64,000 nucleotides of DNA from Epiperipatus broadwayi (Eukaryota; Onychophora; Udeonychophora; Euonychophora; Peripatidae): assembly GCA_028023455.1 (NCBI GenBank), contig JAQFVV010006275.1:622001-686000 (forward strand), in the 5' to 3' direction. The notes beneath the pieces were generated by a model. The model was given only the letters and a program-made list of their open reading frames with translations. It had not been told where the DNA came from and made no database searches. The translations under genes were made by a program, and so were the position numbers. Positions 15,501 through 27,500 of the stretch are shown in pieces (within the stretch, counting starts at the first letter, position 1; each line of letters opens with the position of its first letter).

Positions 15501-18500
15501 CATAGAATTAAACTCGGTTGGAGTGCTTTGGGTAGAAATAACTTGATACTAAAAGGAAATATGCCTATGTGTTTGAAAAGGAAGGTTTTTAATAAATGGG
15601 TTTTACCAGTTCTTAATTATGGATCTGAGACTTGGACTCTTAATAGAAGAGCAATACAGAGACTTCCAACCACTCAAAGAAGTATGGAGAGGTGCATGTT
15701 GGGAGTAAAAGGAAGAGATTGAAAATGCAATATATGGGTAAGAGAACAAACAGGTCTTACTGACCTCATTGAAAAAATTAAAAGATTGAAGTGGAGTTAG
15801 GCTGAACATATTGCTAGAAGAGATGATAATAGATGGACAATTGAAATCTTAAACTGGATTCCAAGAGATTGTAAAAGACCCAGAAAGAGATCACATGTTA
15901 GATGGATGGATGAAATAAGAAAGTGTGCAGGGGTGATGTGGAGAAGAGAAGCTAAAGATCGGAGAAGATGGATTGAACTTGGAGAGACCTTCATCCTGCA
16001 GTGGATTGATAATGGTTGATGATGATGATGATTGTGTTACCAAATATATACTTTTTTTAAATATAAATATATTTAAATACATTGTCTATACTAAACTTAA
16101 TGTAATTATAAAGAACTTGAACTAGACTTTCAAAACTCACCACAGCTATCTAATCCCTTTTATACAACTGATACACATGACCCCATACATGTGAAAAAAA
16201 AAAGATCTCCAATATATATATTTCGTGCTAAACCATGGGTCCAGATCACAATCTCCACACATATATACAATCACTGCTCAGTTTATAATAAATGCTTCCA
16301 TCTTCTCCACTCTCCAATACCCATCCATATCATTGAAAATCCGAGGACAAAATGCTCAAAGCCCTTTGTGATGTCAATTTTTTATCATATCCATGTTGAC
16401 CCTTAAGTCAATCTGACCCCTCATACATAGGACCTTAATGTGTCCATTTAATATACAGAAGAGGGATGGGCAGAATATAGACAGAATATTTAAATACATG
16501 TTTACTGTCTGTACTAAACTTAATATAATTATAAGGGACTTGAACTCAGACTTTCAAACTCTGCACAGCTATCCAATCCATCTATATAATTGAGCAGAAT
16601 TTTAAAGTCTGAGTTCAAATCCCTTAGATTCACATCAAGTTTATTATAGACAATATACATATATTTAAATATTACATATTCAGCCTGTTTTCTGCCCATC
16701 GTGCTTCTGTATAATTAAATGAACATATTAAGGTCCTATGTATGAGGGTTCAGATTGACTTAAGGTCAACATGGATATGACAATATTGGTACCATCAAGG
16801 GCCTTGAACATTTCATCCTCAGATTTTCAATGATATGGATGTCTGAAGAGTTGGAGCTTGTCCATTAAAGTTTGAAGATTTACTATATTAATATAAACTG
16901 AGCAGTGATTGCAAATATGTGTGTGAGATGGTGATCTGGACCAACTGATGAGTTTCTGGTTCAGCACGAAATATGTATGTTGGAGATCATTTATCTTATT
17001 CATATGTATGTGGTCATGTGTATAAACTATATAGGATGGATTGGATAGCTGTAGGAAGTTTGAAAGGCTGAGTTCAAGTCCCTGTCCCTTATAAATAAAT
17101 ATATGTATACCAACCATTAACTGAAGATTTTTTTCAATTGTCCTCAAATTCATGAAATCGGACTAAAACTTACAACCTTAGGTCAAAACTCACAAGTATC
17201 ATTATAGAAAATTGTGTAATAAATTTTTCACACTTTGGCAACTTTTGTAATTTTCATTTTACAAATTATGCCAAATCAGTTTAGATGTTTTTTAAACTAT
17301 ATAAAACTATTTTACAAAAGAATTGAGGCTGGACAGCCAAACATAAATCAATTGTGAAATGTATCTGAATGTGACTCAGGGTTTTAAGTTTTATTCTGAT
17401 TTCATGAATTTGAAGACAGTAAGCCCTCAAAATTGTATATTTATCAAAAATATGGGCTGCCATTTTGTTATTCCTGAAAACTCACAATTACCAAAAAGAT
17501 TTAAAAAGTGGCTTCTTGTATATTATTAAAAATATATTTGCAAATAATGTCAATAAAAGATATTTAAAACAATATATAATTTGGTGAATTGATCAGCCAA
17601 ATATCCAAATTTCAAATTCTTGTAAAACAGTTGAGGTGCATTGCTTTAACATACACTTCAATAACCTGTAAGAGAGCAATTTTGACAAAAGGATTATTTT
17701 TCTCAAATAATATAAGCATGAGAAATCAATACTACTGAACTATGGAATTAAAAATTGTGTAATATGATCAAAAAGAATAATAAATATTAGACTAATATTT
17801 TTTATTAGATATCAGAATTTTAGAAATTTCCTTCTAGTTTTATTTTTTATTAGGCATTTTTATTGAACTAAAAGAAACATAACTTTACGTCAGTAAATAC
17901 ACTAACAGTTAATATTCTATTAAGCATATCAAATACAAGTTTTTCTTTTTCAATTTGAACAGTATTATATTCAAAAATTGAAAACATGTTATGATTAAAA
18001 TCACAGATTCATATAAAAAGATCAGTAATACATTCAATAAAGTAATGATTATGGAAGTCCGACTATTTCTTGCATAAGTCAGTTCCCAAATATATTTATT
18101 ACATTACTTCTGCCAAAATATTACTGAAGTTATCACTTTAGTAAATTTATAAAAAAATAAAAAATCATAAGATTTGAAAAAAAAATTTGAATTAAAAACT
18201 TATATAGTTTATTAAAAATTTTATTTATGAATTTGTTCATTCAATTAAAATAAAATTTAAATTTTTCTATTAAATTTATTAAAACTATGAACTTCCAAAA
18301 ATTTTATAACTTCACTATATTATTAATATAAATATTTAAAGTAGATAAAAATTTAGCTTTTTATTTTTCACTAATTTAAAAAAAAAATGAAAACAAAACA
18401 TATAGTTAAAATCAAAAATCTAACGACCCAGGTTTGATTCCCATGCTAATATTGTCAGTGGTCAGGTCAGCAACACCTGAAGAAGAAGGGCGAATAATAC

Positions 18501-21500
18501 CTCTCGAAACGTGCATACACTAACCTGTATGCTATTACTAACAGTTAAATATATTTGGAATATTTAAATAAAGTTAAATTTTTGTAAAGACATTCAATAT
18601 TTAGATGATGGAAATAGTCCAACATATAAATACAACTAAATACATAAAAGGTTTGAAAAACAAATAACATCGTTGCTAATTGAAAAGGCCAGATATTATC
18701 ACAAAGATTCCAATTGTTAAGATACCATATTAAATTATGGAATATTCTTATAAAAGGGATTTGCCAGAGGAATTTTTATATGGAATTAGAAGTCGGATTG
18801 ACCTACGTATTGTCACCCTACTCACTAGTGAACTTGTATAGGAAATAGATATATATGAAAAAAAAAAAAAACAGATTTGAATAAGACAAACTAGGATTCA
18901 GGATTGATGAAAGAAATATTAACTTTAGATATAGCAACATATAATTTTCTCACATAGGGCTAGCAATGCTGAAAAAACATCCTTGACTTTTTCTTAATAG
19001 CCAGATGACGATTGCCTTCTGACCTAAAATACATATCTTTTACAGAATAATATCACTTTTTTCTGGCTTTACAGAACAGGAATATTGATTTCTATAATGC
19101 TTTTTGAAAGTTTTATTAATTGATACAACTATTTTTCCATTGCCACTCATTGTCCTGCATAGTTTGGTGTGGTGTTAAGTTACAGATTCTGGAACTTAAG
19201 ATTCATGGACCTTGATCAGCTTTGCTATTCAAACTTCATATGAAATCCAGAGCAATAGTCATAAACTTTTTTTTTTTTTAAAAAGAACAAAACAAAATAA
19301 TAAGACCCTATTAATGAAGATGAAACTTATAATAAAATAAACGATATAAAAAAAAACTAATTCAAGCAATGGCATCTCAGCTCTGCCAATCCTGTAAACA
19401 TGTATTAATCTGGATGCATATATATATATCTAAAAGCATTTTTATTGTTAGAACTAAATCCTAAGTTAGGCAGCTGTAGAAGTATGACACACCCTCACCA
19501 GTGGGGAAGACTGCATCATATATTTTTAATTATTAGTGAGCATGTCAGAACTCATCTGATCAACCCTCATTTTAGCTAATAAAAAGCCACTATTTTATAA
19601 AGCAATACTGGATGTCCAGCAATAGATAGATTACCTAAAACAAAAATCTAAATTTATGATCTCCAAGATATATCATGCCTGCATTCAAACCCTAGATCAT
19701 GGACAATAGCAAACATTGCTAGCCACTATGCATTAAAGCCATTTATATTTTTATTGGTTTGCTATTTTACATATGATTGTTTTGTTGTGTGTCCAATGTC
19801 CTTTGCAAATGCCATCATTTTTATAGTATATTTTTTAAAAATGCATTAAGAGAGCTATACTTTTTAGCTTAATTCTCAAATCAATTTTAGAGAACAAGGG
19901 TTAGAAAAGTTTTGCCAATTTTCCATCAAAAACAAATAAATGGTTATTTAGACATATACCTGGGTCTCTTTTTACGCGGATTTATTTAACGCGATTTTGA
20001 AGTTACGCGATTCACGTTTCTTCGGAAGTCGAACTTCGATAATGCGCTGTTACTTTAAATAATAAATTTCGCGCACTTACGTCATATTGAAAGTAATAGC
20101 ACATTATTGGAATTCGACTTTCATCTTAGTAATTTAATATTTTCAGTGCTTTATAATAGTAAGATTTTATGCAATAAAAAAATTAAAATCATGATTTCCA
20201 CATTTTATGTATACACACATTAAATTTTACAAGATTATAATGTAAATTTGTTCAAACATTGTGCGTGTTAATTTTGCATTTTAAATCACATTCTGTTTTT
20301 GTTTTTTAAAAAAGAACGTAATCAATTATTAATCATTTAGTGTCTGCAAGTTTATTTTTAAAAGGTGAGTAATAGCAGTGGGCACAATTAAAATTGAAAA
20401 TTAAAAAATTAAAGACAAAAATAAGAACTTAATTTTTAGTTGTTAGATTAATTACGTTGTCACCAGAAAACCATTAACACAACATGAGAGTGCCGTTGGC
20501 GCTAGTTGTATTTCTTCTTGTGAAGAATCTGATTTTTTACCAGTATGCAAACGAATCTGTTTATTGGCAAATAACGATAATAATTAAAACATGTATAAAA
20601 AAATGTAAATTACTGTAAATTATGCATAAAAATATATTGTTTGGAATAAAATTAAATATTATAGTTAAAAAAAGTTTGTCTTGTATCAATTTTTTTCAAA
20701 TTTGAAATTTTTTATTAGTCATATTTTATTTCCTTATTTTTTTTTTGCGCGAATTTTCAAGTAATTTTACGTTGGTGCTTTGCTTTTACGCGATTTTTGG
20801 AAAATCACAGTCCGCACCCCCCCCCCCAATTTCAAGATGAGTTACGTCTATTTTTGCGCGTGTTATGAGGAACCTAGCTATTGCATAAAACAAGATCCAG
20901 GTATATTACAATATTTAGAAAAAGAAAAGTATAAAATTGGAAATTTTCATTCTAAGTCGAAGATCCAATAAAATAAATTCAAAAATCCAAAGATTCGTCT
21001 GAAATTGGAAAATGAACATTTATTTAAAATTAATTCTGTTATTGGGAAAATGATTGCCAAAAAATTTGTAAGCTGACTGCAATGTATATTTTAATCATTA
21101 CATCATATTCAGTTATCGTTGAATATATCAAACAATAAAGTTAATTTTTTAACAACAGAAAATATTAATGTCATTTATATTGTAATGATGCCTAATTACA
21201 GATTATTTCTTCATAAACAGCTAATAAAAGATAGCAAATTTTAAAAATACACATTAAAACTGTATTTGAGGATATACAAATATCCATCTACAAATTGATT
21301 GTTCCGTATTCTTCTAATCATATCTTAATATTTTTGTATTTACATTGATTACTGATAGAATACATTCTGAACATGATAGGGTTAACGTATAAGCAACAAC
21401 TGTTGAAGATAGTACAAACAATATTACAATCATTTGAATAGATAATTCTTATGTATGCAATATTTACAAAGATCTCAATGCAAACTGGTCCTAGTCTACT

Positions 21501-24500
21501 CTTCTAGATTTTCCAGCACCTTATGTACTTATAGATTTAAATTCTCGTAATAAAGTTTTTGGGAATATGCAAATAATGCCCAAGCAGGATATTCACTTTT
21601 GGAATAGATAAAATTAAACAACACGCACTTTATGATACTAAGCAAAGAACAACATTCAATTCATAAAGAAACAGAAACAACTTCTGATTTATGTATTTTT
21701 CTTACAAAAAATGGTTCGTTATTTCCAGCTTAACTTTCACAATCAATATAAACTAAATCTAATCTCTCAAGATTCATGGGAAAGATATACTATTCTTATG
21801 GATATAGAGTACCTGAAAGTATAAGAATTTGTTAAAGTACTAAATCTAAACCTTCAAATATACTTTTATTTAAAATCCAAGTTAGGAGATAAACTGTGCT
21901 AATACTATATTTATTATAACATACACACAGCTATGACAATTTTATGTATTGAGTGCAAAATTAAAATAATGATGTAAATGAATATTCAACAATTTTCCAT
22001 TACAAAATTTAATTGAAATCTGTTTTAATACTAGCTGTAAAAATTTTTTTTTAGATTTTATAATAAAAATTATTATTATTCTATTTTACAAATTGAAAAA
22101 AATTGTATGATCTTGCAATACCTTACATTTGTATAAAGATATAAATAAAAGCATATTAACATTCTAAATGACAATTGTAAAAGTAAATTCAATTGGTAAT
22201 TTTGCATCCTATAATAAGTTTTATAAAAAAAAATTTAGGCATGAAATTACAAATATCAATTACTTTTAACATTAGAAAAAGTATATAATAAAAAATTAAA
22301 ATTCTCCTCAATGTTTTTAGTTTTAAGAAGGACTTTGCAAGTGGTAATTATAACTAAAATAATGCTATACTGACAAAAATTAATTAAAATGAAGAATCAA
22401 AAAATTGAAATATGAAAGAAATAAGGATAAGGAAGGGAAAAAGATTGTTGAAATTTAATAACATATAATACAAAATGTTTCATTCTAAAAATAATAAAAA
22501 ATATTTTAAATATATTCCACCTCAATGAGCCAGTCTAGAAGAATTGCCCTCATACGCGCCTGTAGTGAAGGGTGCCTCCGTAACATTTGGCTGTCCCTAG
22601 TATAGATAAGTTCCTTTTTTGTCATCAATTCCCATACTTCAATATGATTTGCCCAACTCAAAACAGGAAGAGGTGAAGTCCTTTCTGAGAATGGTAATGG
22701 AAAATAATTTCTGCATCGAAAATGCCTTTCATTTGCAATTTTATTACATGTCATTGTTGATTGATGCCTACTTAAACTGTCATCACTGTCGGAATCTGTA
22801 CTAGACACGAGAGTAACTGTGCTAGTCTCACTCTGCGAGGATGAACTTGTATCCCAGCAATGCTGTAATAAAAAAAAATATTTATATACAGGTTAATAAA
22901 TTATTCCGCATCTACTTATAAAGATTCAGTATATATATATGATTACTTGAAGTGATATTAAACCTTTTTGTGCCATGTAGTTTTTTTCTAAATTTGTAAA
23001 TGTTACCTAATGTTGAAAAAAAATGTATCAATCTCTTCAAGATAATATGCCTTTAAAAATATTGTAAACAGCACATGAAGATTTAATATCACTTCAAAAA
23101 ATTACATTATTTAATGTGACAATACAGTATTTTCATTTATAAATTATAATTCTAAAATTTGTAAGATGATCTCATTACTTTCAAATTATTAATTAATTTT
23201 ATAAATTATAAAAACACTATAAACACTGGTTAGGTTAGGTAGCAAATAAATATATATTAAATTTAATGACTAATCATTTCATTGTAAAGCACTCTTAGAT
23301 ACTTATGAAATATAAGCTCATACTGTGATCGAGTGTTTAATAAGTGCAAATTAATATTCTAAATACAATATACTTACTCATGTGGAGATAAATCCTGCTA
23401 AATAGAATAAGAAAGAATGTCATATGATAATCTTCAGAAATATAAGTTACTAATAAAAGATTTTTTTTCACAAATTGCATAAAATTTTTATAATTTCACA
23501 TCAAGTTAGCTAAGAAAATAATTTACTTACTGCACTTCACTTAATCATTTGAGCTATTAGTATACTAAATAGACTGATAATCATTTTCAATCATTATCTT
23601 TATTCTAGTTATTTCTACCCAGAACCCCTTTTCTCCACATCATTTCCATAATATTTAATCTCATCCATTTAAGACCAGTTTTTTCTAATCTATAAATCTT
23701 TTAGGATACACGAAAATTTAAGTTACTATCTTTTCTTATAATATATCCAGTTAAGATCCATATAAAATGTTAGTGATACTGGTAATATATTAGTTAATTC
23801 TAACATTCATTACTCTTATTTGTTTTTTAAACTAGTTTTTATTACTCTATTACTAATTATCTAAGTCTCATATCCAGAAATAATCACTGGTAAAATGGAA
23901 TAAAAATCTTTCCAGGCATATACTATTATTTCTATCCAAAAAACATTTGAAATTTAACTATTGAATTAATTTCATTTAATATGTTTCCATTACTATTAAA
24001 TTTTAACCAGAGTATTTATAACTTATTTCCTTTTTTGAAAAACATTTAGATATTATTTTTTTAGAATGTATCCTTTTTGGACTTCATCTGATAATGCTTG
24101 CAACATATATTGTGGATGAGAAATATTGTTTGCAAAAACAAATGCATCATCTGTAAAATGCAAATGATGTTAATGTTCGTAATTTTTTAATTTAGTTTCC
24201 AATGTTATCCATAAAATATTTTCCATAAAACCAATGTAAAAACTTTTGGAAATGAAATAACTTTTTGGACTTCATCTGATAATGCTTGCAACATATATTG
24301 TGGATGAGAAATATTGTTTGCAAAAACAAATGCATCATCTGTAAAATGCAAATGATGTTAATGTTCGTAATTTTTTAATTTAGTTTCCAATGTTATCCAT
24401 AAAATATTTTCCATAAAACCAATGTAAAAACTTTTGGAAATGAAATAACTATTTTATAAGCTTCACTAAAGTTAACCTCATTGTCATCAAATATTCCAAC

Positions 24501-27500
24501 CATTGCAGTTATATGTTAAGTCTTCACAATTTAGCAATATACCAAGACTATCATGATGTTTCAAATAACTTTAAACACACTAGGTGCATTTATGCCTTTT
24601 CATAATCTTCAGTTTTAATATCCATTGGTCCTTCCTATTTCAATATTTTCTCAATTTTAGATGTGATCTATTGTTTTATAAGAACCTTTAAATTCAGTTT
24701 ATTTTCTCTTATTGGCAAAAGTGCAGTTTTTATTTTATATTAATAAAAGACTTTACATCTGATGAAAACAATTATTCCTAATATTTTCTTTTTTTCTAAA
24801 TATCTATCCCATTACAATCTTGAATATCCTTATCACTTAGATATTTGGTATACAATTTTTCTGTTTTCATCTATTTTTCGAAAATTATTTCAGATTCTTT
24901 TATTTCCTGGAATTTTTGCATTTATTGTACATTCAATTAGTACATCAATTATTATTGTATAGGATCCTATTATAATGCTCATTTTAACTAGGTCATATGA
25001 AACTGATATTTTTTAATTTTTTCCACATTATCATCATTATCTAACATTTGCAAATTTTGTGATGTATAAATTTCCTTTATACATATCAAAATATATTGTA
25101 AATCTTCAATTATACAACAATTTATTTTTATTTTGAGTCTTATCAATGGAATAATTGAAACATATAGTCAAGAAACTATGTAAAACCATGCATGTGTTCA
25201 ATGTTCCATGCCGCTTTCACTTTTCTATTAGGTAGCAAGTAATTTTAATATTTTTTTGTTTTCAAATCAAAGTAAAAATGTAAATAAATGCCACCTTGCA
25301 AAAGCAAAATATTGTGATAAATATGCAATTGGCTTTAAAAAATTAGAAAACAAAAATTTTTATGATTAAATACATAATGTTCCTGTAAAACCCTTACTTG
25401 TAGCTAACTTCAAATTGATGCATTAGAATAGACATCCAGAATATCATTATTTAAGCAATTACTAATTTATGATTATTTTTTTCCAATTTTGTTTAAAAGT
25501 GTACTTTCAGATGAAAATATCAATTTGAAAAGTCACGAAAATTGTGATCACAAAAGGATGCAGAGAAATTTTTAGACATGTTGAAAATAAAAATATATCC
25601 ATGAAAAATATGAAATTTCCTGTCAAATTCATGATGTCGCTTACTAATTCTAATGCTTGCAGCAAGAGAATATTTTCGTTAATGAATTCATTATGGTCAA
25701 AGAAACTGATTGAGGGACAATACAGAAATATCAATTCTTGTAAATCAAAGATATAACTTGTGACAGTTTGATTGGAGCTAATACTATGGTCTACTTTATT
25801 TGCAGAACTACCCAGTACATAATATTGAGTGAAAGAAAAACTGATAATACATTGAATTAAATCAAAAAAATCATATATTTTGCAATAAAAATAATTTATT
25901 TAACAAAACAATATCTACTATTTAAGAAATAAATCTATATCAATAACAAAATGCATATGAAAATATAAGACATAAATGCAATCATTTATTATTGAATTTA
26001 CAAGTACAAATCAATAATAATAAAAAGGTATTCAGTGCACAATATGTGTTAAATAAAGGAAAGCAAAAGTTAGTTCACAGTAACGAGTTTTAAGCAAAGG
26101 AATTTAGGAAAAATTTAAAAATGTTATAAAATAGACATATGCTAAAGTGTACATTTTTTAAATTGCAGTTACCCGTAAGTTGGACACTTCACTATTTCCA
26201 CATTACATCAACAGATGGTACCAAAATACTGAAAATTTAACATTAGTTTACTATGTTCATTTTGTCAGGAAACGTAGCTTCACCACTTTTTATAAAATTG
26301 CTAGTTTTCTTTACTTTTGTTAATTGTATTTTAAGATTCACGAAAGAATGATCCTTTTGTTGCATTCTTGAATAATAGAAATACTTCCTGCACATGAATT
26401 TATGATGCAAGTTCTGATTTCAGTTTTTTTTACTCAAGTAGATTTCAATATCATGCTTTTTATTTAGTGGACTTGGCTATCAAATATTTTTATTTTTGCA
26501 ATTTCATTGCTTATAAATTTTCTTTTGGCATCACATCTGCATTTCATTTGATAAGCAATTGGTTCTGCTTAAAACATATATTACAGGGATTACTTTTTGT
26601 CTTTATTTAATACATATTTTGTGTATGGATTATCTTTTGACTTCTTTCATTTATTATACAATTTTTTATTACAAAATATATTTTTATTATTTTATTTAGT
26701 ATGTGTTTGTGTTCATAAATTCAACAATGAAGGTCAACATCATATTTTCAATAAATGATGATATTTCTTATGGATTTCCATTTCTGAATAAATTTTATTT
26801 ATCAATGTATTTATTTATTACCTTGTTAAATTCAAAGTAAAAGTGAACAGTTCATTTTTTATGAATTTGTTGTTCACTTAATTGTCAGTTACTATGTAGA
26901 TACACTGATTTATAATGAAAAAAAAATTGTCAACAATATGAATCTAAACAATGTGATGTATTGACAATTGAAAATGGTGGAGCTTTTGGTTTATAAATTA
27001 GGAAGCCCATCATAAATATAGAAAATTCATTCATATCTTTTTTATTATTTTAGATGCAATATCCACATCAATTAATAAAAACTGCTTTTATAATACACTT
27101 TGTTTCTAATCCCTTTTAATTAAATATTCAATTAATATATCTTAATTTTTCTATATAACTGAAATCATAATAAACAAAAAAATTATATATTTTGCATTTG
27201 TGATGACTTGTTTTTTCATTCTATAATTCTGGAACCCTTATTGAATAAACTATTTTGTCTTCTTATACTACATTAGTGTATACTTCTTGTAGAATTCTAT
27301 AATAAATTTCATAATATTAACCCTTCCTGTTTTTACCGAGTATTTTTTTTTTCTTACAGCCAAATAATCTTTCCTCTTTTTCTCATCATTTCAATTTCTA
27401 TTTACCTTTTTGTCATCATTAATCTCATTCCTGCACAACATTTTATACAATTATACATATTCAATTCTCTAATAATGTCGTATTAAAAATTTACACTTTC

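Larger units (their letters stand above)
16083..17100. repeat. 1-kb inverted repeat of a hammerhead-bearing interspersed element
   Basis: The left arm, read on the minus strand (about 16590 to 16083), and the right arm, read on the plus strand (about 16590 to 17100), are the same sequence. Shared landmarks in order: GAGTTCAA-type B-box segment, TTTAAATATTAC/TCTG, CTGCCCATC, TTAAGGTCCTATGTATGAGG, TCAGATTGACTTAAGG, CAATGATATGGATG, AAACTGAGCAGTGATTG, the ribozyme-like core, GGTCATGTGTAT, and GGATTGGATAGCTGT followed by a second B-box segment. Spacing of the B-box segments is about 455 bases in the right arm and 420 in the left, as in a tandemly repeated unit. The block begins 50 bases after an RTE element. 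No protein is encoded. Confidence 0.85.
3531..22520 (-). other. CycE intron 3 (19 kb, transposon-rich)
   Basis: The largest CycE intron. It holds a TG/TA simple repeat (about 3598-3630), a SINE relic near 5.0 kb, a dead hAT element (6.3-9.3 kb), fold-back repeats (10.1 and 11.2 kb), a SINE relic (12.2 kb), an RTE LINE (13.0-16.0 kb), the hammerhead-like inverted repeat (16.1-17.1 kb), two further SINEs (18.4 and 19.5 kb) and a CpG-enriched repeat (20 kb). The remaining stretches (3.6-4.9, 5.1-6.2, 17.2-18.4 and 21-22.5 kb) show nothing beyond A/T-rich sequence. Confidence 0.8.

Noticed and set aside
20780-20971. Open frame of 63 codons on the plus strand
   Set aside because: It runs through the poly-C tract and repeat sequence; no motif or splice context supports it.
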